Assembly (NCBI RefSeq): GCF_009882985.1 | Contig: NZ_WTUZ01000022.1 | Location: 409,065 to 473,064, forward strand | Direction: 5' to 3' | Length of the DNA stretch: 64,000 nucleotides | DNA from: Paenibacillus silvestris | GTDB taxonomy: Bacteria > Bacillota > Bacilli > Paenibacillales > NBRC-103111 | In this document: positions 9,201 through 16,660 of the stretch, piece after piece | How the letters are laid out: each line of letters begins with the position of its first letter | Numbering within the stretch: the first letter of the stretch is position 1 | Position numbers and translations under genes: made by a program | The notes under the pieces: generated by a model | Told to the model about the DNA's origin: nothing | The model's database searches: none | The model's input: only the letters and a program-made list of their open reading frames with translations

Positions 9201-9409
9201 GGCGCAAGCTTAGCTTTGCCCAAGGTTCACTGTATATTTTCGTTTCGGAGTACAGTGTAGATACAGAGATTGAAGTGAAAGATCCAGGGACAGGCCGCAG
9301 CTATGCTTTTGAGCTTGAAACGGAACGTACCGTCATGTTCGCCACAGATCGGGAAGGCGCATTGACAGCTGTCTATCGACCGAATCAAGTAGGCGTTGAA
9401 GTGAAGTAA
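6278..9409 (+). CDS. Large intracellular glycoside hydrolase, clan-A TIM barrel (GH5/GH42-like)
   Basis: 1043 residues without a signal peptide. A TIM-barrel core carries the acid/base motif N499-E500-P (WDLINEP) and a likely nucleophile E664 in LIQETG, spaced as in clan-A retaining beta-glycosidases. The N-terminal 200 residues (FYDAAFPYEGARPDSRSLEA, RGKGLLHLGSAPFRVPV) look like a glutamine-amidotransferase-like domain more often found C-terminal in beta-galactosidases. A second such domain seems to follow the barrel (about 800-930), ending in a beta-sandwich. Substrate cannot be told; a beta-galactoside or xylan/mannan-derived oligosaccharide is plausible. The start at 6278 follows TGGAGG; an upstream in-frame TTG lacks one. 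Divergent from and probably controlled by the LacI gene. Confidence 0.75.
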   Translation: MGDWIIFYDAAFPYEGARPDSRSLEALAKYGRIVGAEALAEVLQQGTADNFLHLHGRYFPKAAWGAVMSHVRRGKGLLHLGSAPFRVPVYLTSEGWTDEAEQTGYHQLLQIHEVLPVDPAPISHYAAHSDLPLLAGKEALFQVQPTIGMALHVTRADDHPGQIGSSGPMDAHLLPLLRGISQEGREVAAPIVLLENTKGDFAGGRWIFANFVTDDTFWTQGGAEVLGDLAAFTARGVTEIWFKPNYACYDPGDRAALTIQLQTLANREEAVSANTLWTFHVQVKKDGGSEPLWSTSVQIDASRELTYKKMNVPVDLEPGYYTAVCTAVANTGETRTYQQGFWGYDAELLREGTPLSCDRDYFIKDGRPLPIVGMTYMTSDVARKFLFLPNVSVWDKDIAQMVKAGINLLRTGIWSAWRQVMFVDGHPYEEVMRAIDAFILTCKKHNIEVTFNFFAFTPELWEGVNPYLDPRSVEAQKRFISAIVSRHKETTNVHWDLINEPSMFNPNKPFSGPQSAHDRFEKEAFAAWLENRHGDIRKLQERWNMTPMELPDFQSAKLPDASEMNMKTTEMLEKKGGPWLDYTYFTMDMHNRWARELIATIRSINPAHLATVGQDEGLGALRPSPFFYAEAVDYTTVHTWWLMDQLVWDGIFSKAPDKPSLIQETGIMYIETADGRAKRSEHELRNILERKYAYAFSTGGAGAVQWIWNINFYMNNINESHIGALRADGTEKPEADVSYDFGAFMGSIRDLFVDRKLEEVVAIFPYSNDFSTRRLAGDATGKLTRTLAYSMNVPFRGMGEYQLDALEHNPPKLIIVPSAHNFSDEALEKLTQHVRTHGGTLLFTGPLGLNEYWTPVSRLTDVVGETVLSNILREEMMVLSGSQYPVSFGGVRISQANKEVALSEGEGENGGWSAGHGAVRRYALGEGQLIWCPLPVELNERGESIEALYKYALAEAGVSEELTWVKGGQLPGVYGRKLSFAQGSLYIFVSEYSVDTEIEVKDPGTGRSYAFELETERTVMFATDREGALTAVYRPNQVGVEVK

Positions 9410-9411
9410 AT

Positions 9412-9473
9412 AAAAAAGCCTCTGTGCCGCAGCAGCTGATAACAGTCAGCTAAGCGGACGGAGGCTTTTTTTA
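9412..9473 (+). terminator. Terminator after the glycosidase gene
   Basis: AAAAAAGCCTC pairs with GAGGCTTTTTT across a 38-base loop that has its own short hairpin. It likely serves the converging AbrB-like gene too. Confidence 0.85.
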
Positions 9474-9707
9474 GTTGATTTCATCAACGCAGGAGCTACA
9501 AACCATTTTACCCTTGAAATAGGTCATATTCTCAAAATTACCGCAGAACACACATGCCGGCATATACTTTTTCAATGTGATACGTTCTGGATCTACATAT
9601 ACCTCAATCGCGTCTCCAATATCAATGTGCAGCGTACGTCGAAGCTCAATTGGCAAAACGATGCGTCCTAACTCGTCAACTTTCCTTACAATCCCAGTGG
9701 ATCTCAT
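9471..9707 (-). CDS. AbrB-family regulator with a four-cysteine tail
   Basis: 78-residue DNA-binding protein. The N-terminal half (MRSTGIVRKVDELGRIVLPIELRR) is the swapped-hairpin AbrB/SpoVT domain. In place of the usual AbrB multimerisation domain it ends in C52-xx-C55...C70-xx-C73, a pattern that could bind zinc. AGGAGG precedes the ATG. It sits next to a sugar-binding protein gene read the other way, whose transition-state control is a reasonable but unproven guess. Paralogues with this tail may form a lineage-specific branch of the family. Confidence 0.88.
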   Translation of the reverse strand: MRSTGIVRKVDELGRIVLPIELRRTLHIDIGDAIEVYVDPERITLKKYMPACVFCGNFENMTYFKGKMVCSSCVDEIN

Positions 9708-9845
9708 GTTAAACAGCCTCCTAGATATTTTGGGTTTAATCGTTTCATTAATTGATAACTACTCTTATTCCACATTTGAACTTGAATTCCTTTTATTTAC
9801 TTGAAGGTAATATGTTAAACTTTGCATAAGCATCTGAGGTTGCCT

Positions 9846-9862
9846 ATAATGGTGATCATTAT
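9846..9862. promoter_or_regulatory. Inverted repeat upstream of the sugar-binding protein gene
   Basis: ATAATG-GTGAT-CATTAT, 6-bp arms, in the 264-base divergent region. Candidate regulatory site only; no matching regulator identified. Confidence 0.25.
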
Positions 9863-9971
9863 CGGGCAAATTTAAAATAATTCGTGCATCTCTCTTATAT
9901 AAAGGATAATCCACTATTGGTACTATAAAAGTAAGCAAAACATCACTGACGAAGTAGGGGGATTACACACG

Positions 9972-11288
9972 ATGATTAAATGGAAGCGTTCTCTAGGCGT
10001 TGTGTTAGCGACGGCGTTGGCCGGGTCTCTAGTAGCCTGTGCAAATGGCGGCAATACAAATAGCAAGGCAGATTCACAAGGTACAACGGCAGCAACAACA
10101 GCTGCGGCGTCGAATGAGCCGGTGAAATTGCGCATTATGTGGTGGGGAGCGACAGTACGTCACGAGGCAACGCTCGCCGCATTGAAATTGTACACGGAAA
10201 AGCACCCGAACGTTACTTTTGAGCCTGAGTATTCCGGAATTGATGGATATTTGGACAAGCTGTCAACGCAAGCAGCAGCGAATAACGCACCGGATATTAT
10301 GCAGCTTGATCCAGGCTGGATTTCGGATTGGGCAGGCCGTAATCAATTAGCTCCGCTCTCAGGTGTTGATGTGAGCAAAATTGATGCCAAAGTATTGTCC
10401 GGCGGCCAATCTGCTGGCAAGCAGTATGCTATGCCATTAGGTTCAGTTGCTTACGGGATGATCTACGATAAAGCTGCCATGGACAAGCTTGGTTTGAAAG
10501 CTCCGCAAAATGGCTGGTCATGGGATGATTTCTTCGCACTCGCGAAAGAAGCAAAAACAAAGCTGCCAGAGGGTCAATACTTCACGAAGGATTATGCCGG
10601 TGACTATTTCGCTTACTCCGCATTCCAATATGCGAAAGGCAAGGGCATGGTCGTATCGGATACGGGGAAATTCAATGTTGATCAGGCTACTTTCCTAGAG
10701 TGGACGCGTAATTTTGATGAGATGCGTAAAAATGGCATCGTGCCGCCTGCGGATGTGAACTCCTCTGATAAAGAGTTTGATCCGAAAATGGACTTGATGG
10801 TTAGCGGTAAAATTTTGTTCCGCATGGGCTTTTCCAGCAACTACGGCTCATGGGATAGCTTGAAAAAAGGCGCTTATGCCCTTGTTACAATGCCTCGAAC
10901 CGTTGAAGCCGGCGGCTGGTTGAAACCATCCTTGTACTTGGGGGTTTCCGCAACATCCAAGAAAGCGGAAGAAGCAAAAAAATTCGTGGATTGGTTCGTC
11001 AACGATCCGGAAGCGGCCAAGATTTTGACAACTGTACGTGGTTTGCCAGTTAACAAAGAAATTGCTACCTCGCTGGAGTCCAGCATGAGCGACGTAGACA
11101 AAATCGGATCTGAGCTCCTGCACGCAACCGAGAAAGACGGCCAAACGTGGAATCCAGGCGTCAAAGGTTGGACGAATTACATCGACAAGGATTGGCCGCT
11201 TGTTCGCGATCAGCTAAGCTTTGGGAAATCGACACCAGAGAAAGCTTTTGAACAATTGAAAGTAGCTGCACAAGCATACGAGAAATAA
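9972..11288 (+). CDS. Sugar ABC transporter substrate-binding lipoprotein
   Basis: 438 residues. Basic N terminus and hydrophobic core end in lipobox LVAC with C23 as the lipidated residue, then a Ser/Thr/Ala linker and a family-1 extracellular solute-binding domain (APDIMQLDPGW, NAPDIM and WSWDDF segments). It should capture an oligosaccharide at the cell surface. It is the likely partner of the permeases at 15698 and 16657, from which it is separated by the DUF34, aguA and broken endonuclease genes. TAGGGGG ribosome site. Followed by a GC hairpin (11302-11321). Confidence 0.88.
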   Translation: MIKWKRSLGVVLATALAGSLVACANGGNTNSKADSQGTTAATTAAASNEPVKLRIMWWGATVRHEATLAALKLYTEKHPNVTFEPEYSGIDGYLDKLSTQAAANNAPDIMQLDPGWISDWAGRNQLAPLSGVDVSKIDAKVLSGGQSAGKQYAMPLGSVAYGMIYDKAAMDKLGLKAPQNGWSWDDFFALAKEAKTKLPEGQYFTKDYAGDYFAYSAFQYAKGKGMVVSDTGKFNVDQATFLEWTRNFDEMRKNGIVPPADVNSSDKEFDPKMDLMVSGKILFRMGFSSNYGSWDSLKKGAYALVTMPRTVEAGGWLKPSLYLGVSATSKKAEEAKKFVDWFVNDPEAAKILTTVRGLPVNKEIATSLESSMSDVDKIGSELLHATEKDGQTWNPGVKGWTNYIDKDWPLVRDQLSFGKSTPEKAFEQLKVAAQAYEK

Positions 11289-11298
11289 GGCACAAACG

Positions 11299-11335
11299 AG
11301 TCCGGAACATGCCTGTTCCGGCTCTTGCTGTTTTA
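11299..11335 (+). terminator. Hairpin after the binding-protein gene
   Basis: CCGGAACA (11302-11309) pairs with TGTTCCGG (11314-11321), loop TGCC, then a weak T-tract. It may stabilise the binding-protein mRNA or partly terminate. Confidence 0.6.
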
Positions 11336-11370
11336 TTGTACAACTCGGAAGAGGAAGGGGATCTAGGGTT

Positions 11371-12162
11371 ATGGCGATTCGTGTTCAGGATATTCTGAAT
11401 CAATTAATCGAGCCGGTTGGACAGCTGGATGTGACGGTTGACACACTGAAATCCGGTGATCCGTCGATGGAAGTGAAGGGCATTGCAACGACGTTCATGG
11501 CAACACATCATGTGATTCAAAAGGCTATCGAGCTGGGTGTGAATTTGCTCATAACGCATGAAGGCACTTTCTATCATCATCATGATCAGATTGTGCTGCT
11601 TTCAAATGATCCCGTTTATCAAGCAAAGCAAAAACTTATCGAGGAATCTGGTATTGCCATCTTCCGTTTCCACGATTATTGGCATCGGTATCGGCCGGAT
11701 GGCATCATGGTGGGCTTAATTCAAGCTTTAGACTGGGCACCTTTTGTAACGGAAAATAGACCTGCAGCTTCATTGCTGACGATTCCACCAATGACGGTGA
11801 AAGAGCTTGCCCTGCATGTGACAAATAAGTTGGGCATCTCATTTGTCCGAGTTGCCGGGGATCAATCTATGACTTGCACGCGTATTGGGCTGCTTGCGGG
11901 GTACAGAGGCGGGGGAGGGATGGCTATTCCTCTGTTTCAGGAAGATGTTGACGTGATCATTGCGGGGGAAGGACCCGAATGGGAGACGCCAGAATATGTG
12001 CGTGACGCCGTTCACCAAGGGAGGAAGAAGGCTTTCATTGCTCTTGGACATGCGGAAAGCGAGGAACCGGGCATGAAATATTTGGCGGAGATGATGGGAG
12101 CTTTATTTCCTGATTTGCCCGTGCATTTCATATCGGAAGCGCAGGTCTTTCGATCGATTTAA
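11371..12162 (+). CDS. DUF34/Nif3-type dinuclear metal protein
   Basis: 263 residues. The metal-site segment LLITHEGTFYHHHDQ and the N-terminal DTLKSGDPSMEVKGIATTF (a Nif3-like start) identify the family, which forms hexamers with a dinuclear metal site and has GTP cyclohydrolase-like or unknown roles. Finding it between a sugar-binding lipoprotein and an alpha-glucuronidase is unusual and suggests an accessory role in sugar-acid metabolism, although no direct evidence exists here. Starts at an ATG 17 bases after a GGAAGAGGAAGGGG-like stretch. Its TAA overlaps an ATG at 12162, but the next gene's real start is 72 bases later. Confidence 0.75.
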   Translation: MAIRVQDILNQLIEPVGQLDVTVDTLKSGDPSMEVKGIATTFMATHHVIQKAIELGVNLLITHEGTFYHHHDQIVLLSNDPVYQAKQKLIEESGIAIFRFHDYWHRYRPDGIMVGLIQALDWAPFVTENRPAASLLTIPPMTVKELALHVTNKLGISFVRVAGDQSMTCTRIGLLAGYRGGGGMAIPLFQEDVDVIIAGEGPEWETPEYVRDAVHQGRKKAFIALGHAESEEPGMKYLAEMMGALFPDLPVHFISEAQVFRSI

Positions 12163-12233
12163 TGAGTGAAGACTACAGATGCAATCATTTTTATAATAGG
12201 AACAATCATTACAGGGAGAGGAAGATTAATCTC

Positions 12234-14288
12234 ATGAGCGATACAGCGGCGCAACAAACTGGCTACCAGGCGTGGCTTGAATATCATAGAATAACACCCG
12301 GCGAATTAGTTGAGCAATATGCGGTGTACAGTGGAATTGTTTGTACGGAAAAGGATGAAGTGATTCAGTCGGCTGTCCTGGAACTATCCCGCGGCATCAG
12401 CAAGATGCTCGGTAAGGAGATTGGCGAAGGCAGAGCTGTTATTGCGCTGGGCACATTTGGCGGCGGTAATGAGCTGGTAGATCGCGCATTTGGCGAAGAG
12501 ACTCGATCAGCTGTTGTGCATGAAGGGTTCGCAATCACTACGGATCAAGCGAGTGGAAATATAGTTGTCGGCGCTTCATCGGCATCTGGTGTTTTGTATG
12601 GCGTCTTTCATCTGCTTCGACTTTTCAGCACTCATCAATCAGTGAAAGCATTGGATGTTATTGAAAATCCAGTAAATATGCTGCGCATGATTAATCAATG
12701 GGATAATATCGATGGTAGTATTGAACGGGGCTACGCAGGAAAATCGATTTTCTTTGAAAACAACCGCATCACAGAGGATCTGACACGTGTTCGCGATTAT
12801 GCGAGGCTGCTGGCTTCTTCGGGGCTCAATGCGATTTCCATTAATAATGTGAACGTCCATCAATGGGAAACGAAGTTCTTGACTGAGGAGTACCTGCCGG
12901 ATGTTGCTAGGGTAGCTGGTGTCTTCCGTTCGTATGGCATCAAGCTGTTCTTAAGCGTCAACTATGCCAGCCCGCTTGAAATTGGCGGTCTATCGACGGC
13001 CGATCCTCTCGATCCTGCTGTACGCGAATGGTGGCGTGTTAAAGCAGCTGAAGTGTATGCCGCGATTCCGGACTTCGGCGGCTTCCTGGTGAAGGCGGAT
13101 TCGGAGAATCGCCCAGGTCCGTTTACGTATGACCGCGATCATGCGGATGGCTCGAATATGCTGGCGGAAGCGCTTAAGCCTTACGGCGGTATTGTGATTT
13201 GGCGCTGCTTCGTATACAACTGTAAGCAGGATTGGCGTGATAGGGCGACCGATCGGGCACGGGCGGCGTATGACCATTTTAAACCGCTGGACGGAAGATT
13301 CATGGATAATGTCATTCTGCAGGTGAAGAATGGCCCGATGGATTTCCAAGTGCGGGAGCCTGTTTCTCCGCTAATCGGAGCCATGGAGACAACGAATCAA
13401 ATGATCGAATTCCAGATTACACAGGAATATACCGGTCAGCAGCGCCATCTGTGCTATCTTGTTCCACAGTGGAAAGAAGTGCTTGATTTCGAGACTTACG
13501 CCAAAGGCGAAGGCTCCAGCATTAAACGTATTGTCGATGGCTCTTTGCACGGTAATCGATTAAGCGGTTTTGCTGCCGTCTCCAATATCGGTAACGATGT
13601 CAATTGGACAGGTCATTTGTTGGCGCAGGCAAACTTGTATGGTTACGGCCGTTTGGCGTGGAATCCAGAGCTGTCCGCTGAAGAGATTGCGGAAGAGTGG
13701 ATTCGCATGACACTTGGCGGAGACGAGAAGCTGGTCAGCGTGGTTTTGAGCATGCTCATGCACTCATGGAGCATCTATGAAGCGTATACGTCGCCGCTCG
13801 GTGTAGGCTGGATGGTGAATCCAGACCATCACTACGGTCCGAACGTAGACGGTTATGAGTATTCGAAGTGGGGGACCTACCACTTTGCGGATTGTCATGG
13901 CATTGGTGTCGATCGGACGAAGGCGACAGGCACTGGGTATGCTGCGCAGTACAAAGGCAATAATTACGACACGTACGAGTCGGTTGAAAACTGCCCCGAT
14001 GAGCTGCTGCTGTTTTTCCATCACGTGCCGTATACGCATGTGCTGCACTCTGGCCAAACCGTGATTCAGCATATTTATAACACGCATTTTGAAGGTGTGG
14101 AGCGGGCTGAGCAGCTGACGGCTAAGTGGGCTAGCCTGGAAGGAAGCATGGGCGAGCTGGTGCATATGCACGTAGCGGATCGCCTTGCGGAACAGGCTGC
14201 GCATGCGAAAGAATGGCGCGATATGATCAACACGTATTTCTTCCGTAAAAGCGGCATTGAGGATGCAATGGGGAGAAAGATTTATTGA
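12234..14288 (+). CDS. aguA: Alpha-glucuronidase, GH67
   Basis: 684 residues, the normal length of intracellular GH67 enzymes, which cut (4-O-methyl-)glucuronic acid from the non-reducing end of xylo-oligosaccharides. Signature stretches are FGGFLVKADSENRPGP, YGGIVIWRCFVYNC and KNGPMDFQVREP (365-376), the last containing family catalytic-region acids. No signal peptide, so the substrate must be imported, fitting the nearby ABC genes. The start at 12234 follows GAGGAAG by nine bases; an in-frame ATG 24 codons earlier overlaps the previous stop but has no ribosome site. Strongest single pointer that this region handles glucuronoxylan. Confidence 0.93.
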   Translation: MSDTAAQQTGYQAWLEYHRITPGELVEQYAVYSGIVCTEKDEVIQSAVLELSRGISKMLGKEIGEGRAVIALGTFGGGNELVDRAFGEETRSAVVHEGFAITTDQASGNIVVGASSASGVLYGVFHLLRLFSTHQSVKALDVIENPVNMLRMINQWDNIDGSIERGYAGKSIFFENNRITEDLTRVRDYARLLASSGLNAISINNVNVHQWETKFLTEEYLPDVARVAGVFRSYGIKLFLSVNYASPLEIGGLSTADPLDPAVREWWRVKAAEVYAAIPDFGGFLVKADSENRPGPFTYDRDHADGSNMLAEALKPYGGIVIWRCFVYNCKQDWRDRATDRARAAYDHFKPLDGRFMDNVILQVKNGPMDFQVREPVSPLIGAMETTNQMIEFQITQEYTGQQRHLCYLVPQWKEVLDFETYAKGEGSSIKRIVDGSLHGNRLSGFAAVSNIGNDVNWTGHLLAQANLYGYGRLAWNPELSAEEIAEEWIRMTLGGDEKLVSVVLSMLMHSWSIYEAYTSPLGVGWMVNPDHHYGPNVDGYEYSKWGTYHFADCHGIGVDRTKATGTGYAAQYKGNNYDTYESVENCPDELLLFFHHVPYTHVLHSGQTVIQHIYNTHFEGVERAEQLTAKWASLEGSMGELVHMHVADRLAEQAAHAKEWRDMINTYFFRKSGIEDAMGRKIY

Positions 14289-14332
14289 TATGAGTTGGAG
14301 CAGCGAGTTTTGGCTGCTCTTTTTTATGTGTA

Positions 14333-15000
14333 TCAAAAGTACTCAATCGCCGCCCTGGCTAGTGCATATCGTACGATTCTTTCCTTGCTTCCGCTGAAAG
14401 TAGGACGGAGTAGACCTTTGGTGCACATTCTTTTCAATATGAGCACCGTTGTCTTGTGATCGAGCTCAAAATGAAGCTCAACATCCTTCGGGCGCAGAGG
14501 TCGCGACTGTTCTATTGCCAGTCGAATAATCTCCTTTTCAGCAAGCTGTACGCGTGAAACAGGCTTTTGACTGGGCTGATATTTGCATAGCACCATACGA
14601 AGCAAGGTGATGCATAGGTCTGGGCGCTGCTCAACTTCGTCATAAGCAAAGGAAATGACATGGTAATCCATAGCATGAGGAAACGTCTCACGGTTCAATT
14701 CGTTGCAGTATTTCTGTCTATCCATGTCACGCACATGCGAGGCGTAGCCTTTGATCTCAAAGAGCAGCTTAACGTATCCCGGCATCCAAGCAAAATCTGC
14801 AAAATAGGATCTTCCTCGCCAATCAAGCACTTCGTACTCAGGATGAAGATCTTTGAAGCTGCCTCTGAGTGGCCACCAAACGTTTCGTAGAAAAAGATTT
14901 CGGTATGTTGATGCCCTCTTTCCAATCTGCCCCGGCGCTCTCCCGATCTGTTTTCGGTATGAAGGTGAATCAATGCTGCGTGTGCTTCTTCAAATGTCAT
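14333..15000 (-). pseudogene. Frameshifted endonuclease-like (DUF559-type) gene
   Basis: Two overlapping minus-strand frames make one protein. The first (from ATG 15000, MTFEEAHAALIHLHTENRSG...RLERGHQHTE) runs to about 14905. The second supplies LFLRNVWWPLRGSFKDLHP, then EYEVLDWRGRSYFADFAW, an FEIKGYASHVRDMDR nuclease-like core with E-x-K, and a C-terminal winged-helix-like region to 14333. Adding one A in the GAAAT run near 14905 would join the frames and give about 222 residues. I read this as a one-base deletion in a stand-alone very-short-patch-repair-like endonuclease/DNA-binding protein. AAGGGG upstream of 15000 supports that start. A sequencing slip in the A/T run is the alternative. 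The C-terminal 165 residues alone have an in-frame TTG start but no ribosome site. Confidence 0.7.
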
Positions 15001-15024
15001 TTGATCACAACCCCTTTAACAAAA

Positions 15025-15070
15025 TAAAAAACGCCCCGAATCCATTCGTAGGAATGGATCGGGACGTGCT
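15025..15070 (-). terminator. Strong minus-strand terminator ahead of the broken endonuclease gene
   Basis: On the minus strand CCCGATCCATTC pairs with GAATGGATTCGGG (one bulge), loop CTAC, then GCGTTTTTT. It lies upstream of the endonuclease start rather than after a gene. That suggests either attenuation of that gene or a vanished gene on its right. Confidence 0.75.
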
Positions 15071-15192
15071 TCGTCTCTTGATTTTATTATAGAACAAATG
15101 TTCGTTATTGGCAAGGTTTTTTGAGATATTGACGAACCAACCAATACCCATCAGCAAAACTCCACACCTCGTCGTCTCCCACAGCAAAAAAA

Positions 15193-15430
15193 ATACAGGG
15201 AAAATCTACCGCTAATTTCGCCCACGTAGGTTCGGGAACCAAAATAACTGGAAAAACTCCATCTAAAACTTCGATAGTTTGAGAATAAGCGTCAATTTGG
15301 ATGGATTAGCTGGAGAAATTCCAGTTATTGGAGTTGAAGGTGGCTGATGTGTGTGTATTAGCAGGAGAAATTCCAGCTAATGCGGTGAGGCGGGTTAAGT
15401 GTACATATCAGCGGTAGGAATTCCAGGGAG
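15193..15430. repeat. Five-unit intergenic repeat element, copy 1
   Basis: Five imperfect palindromic units of about 24 bases occur at 15193, 15242, 15304, 15356 and 15404. The best is ATTAGCAGGAGAAATTCCAG (from 15358) followed by CTAAT. The units are 49, 62, 52 and 48 bases apart. The element at 40386-40577 has the same units with almost the same spacing and related spacer sequence. Each unit can fold into a short hairpin. The rest of 15071-15640 holds no credible gene; a GCCAG-AGAAA-CTGGC hairpin is at 15526-15540. Confidence 0.7.
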
Positions 15431-15639
15431 AAGTTTGTTTGCCGGGGACGAGGTGTGGTCGGTGTGTGAACTAGAAGTAGATGCGCCAGTCACTAAGGCT
15501 AAAAGTCAGTTCGAGCCAGCTACTAGCCAGAGAAACTGGCGTTAAGCAAATACGGTGCCCTCCTCCCCGTGCTTTTCGGGATATTTTGAAAGAATTCGAT
15601 GATTCCTCTCATTTAGTACCTGACGCGCAGCCTATATAC

Positions 15640-15667
15640 TTGAGGTATACAAGTTGAGGTGTACAAG
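15640..15667 (+). promoter_or_regulatory. Tandem 14-mer upstream of the permease operon
   Basis: TTGAGGTATACAAG (15640-15653) is followed directly by TTGAGGTGTACAAG (15654-15667), 13 of 14 identical. Tandem spacing near one and a third helical turns suggests binding of a dimeric regulator, possibly the YesN-type protein at 19548. It is 31 bases ahead of the permease start. Confidence 0.55.
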
Positions 15668-15697
15668 TAATCAGACTAACTGCAGAGGTGAACTTAC

Positions 15698-16660
15698 ATG
15701 AATCGTTCCATATCCGTTGCCGTGAAAGCCACTGCGAGCACGAAGAAACGCCGTTCTTTCCTAAGTCGCTGGGACGCGCCCATTGCGGGATATTTATTTA
15801 TTTTACCGTGGCTGCTCGGATTTTTCGGGCTTACTGCCTATCCCATGTTTTTATCGTTGTACTATTCTTTTACTGACTATACGCTGATGGAGCCCATCAG
15901 TTGGGTCGGATTTCATAACTATGAGAAAATTTTTACGGCAGACGCGAAGTTTCTGCAATCCGTAAAAATCACGTTCCTCTACGTGCTTGCTTCCGTACCT
16001 TTGAAGCTAGCAGCGGCTTTGCTAGTCGCATTACTGCTGAACAAAGCGATGAGAGGAATCTCTGCTTATCGTACAGCGATCTATTTCCCATCGCTAATTG
16101 GGGGCAGCATCGCGGTATCCTTGCTGTGGCGGAACATTTTCGGCGTCGATGGTATTTTCAATGAGATCCTCGCGAAGTTCGGCATCCAAGGAATTGGCTG
16201 GATTACTAATCCGAGCACGGCGTTGTGGACACTTATTTTATTAACCGTATGGCAATTCGGATCTTCCATGGTTATTTTCTTGGCGGGACTTAAGCAAATT
16301 CCGAATGATCTATACGAAGCTTCCGGTGTGGACGGAGCGAATAAGTTTGTGCAATTTTTTAAGATTACGCTTCCGATGCTCTCACCGACTTTATATTTTA
16401 ATCTGATCATGGGTGTTATTAGCGCGTTTCAAATGTTTACCTCGGCCTACGTTATTACCAATGGCGGACCAATGAACTCGACATACGTCTATGCCATGTA
16501 CTTATACGAAAGAGCCTTCAGCCGTTACCAATTGGGGTACTCTTCGGCGCTGGCCTGGATTATGCTTGTTATGATTGTTATCGTGGCGGCTATTATTGCG
16601 GGCACCTCCAAATACTGGGTATTTTATGAAGCCGATACAGGAGGTAAAAAGAGCAAATGA
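15698..16660 (+). CDS. Sugar ABC transporter permease, MalF/UgpA type
   Basis: 320 residues with six predicted membrane helices. A cytoplasmic EAA loop (EASGVDGANKFVQFFKITLP, about residues 207-226) is the contact for the ATPase. Forms a heterodimeric channel with the next gene product, whose start overlaps its stop by four bases (ATGA). GAGGTG ribosome site. The tandem 14-mer lies just upstream. No ATPase gene is present, so a shared MsmX-like ATPase elsewhere is inferred, as usual for this transporter class in Bacilli. The likely binding protein is at 9972. Confidence 0.92.
   Translation: MNRSISVAVKATASTKKRRSFLSRWDAPIAGYLFILPWLLGFFGLTAYPMFLSLYYSFTDYTLMEPISWVGFHNYEKIFTADAKFLQSVKITFLYVLASVPLKLAAALLVALLLNKAMRGISAYRTAIYFPSLIGGSIAVSLLWRNIFGVDGIFNEILAKFGIQGIGWITNPSTALWTLILLTVWQFGSSMVIFLAGLKQIPNDLYEASGVDGANKFVQFFKITLPMLSPTLYFNLIMGVISAFQMFTSAYVITNGGPMNSTYVYAMYLYERAFSRYQLGYSSALAWIMLVMIVIVAAIIAGTSKYWVFYEADTGGKKSK

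Noticed and set aside
13764..14336. 190-codon minus-strand ORF opposite aguA
   Set aside because: Antisense to a clear GH67 frame and without a ribosome site or recognisable domain.
15005..15187. 60-codon minus-strand ORF across the terminator at 15025-15070
   Set aside because: It reads through a strong terminator hairpin, has no ribosome site, and is low-complexity.
15193..15430. CRISPR array
   Set aside because: Repeats are spaced about 50 bases apart, but units diverge from each other, are palindromic, and no cas genes are present; spacers are related between two loci.
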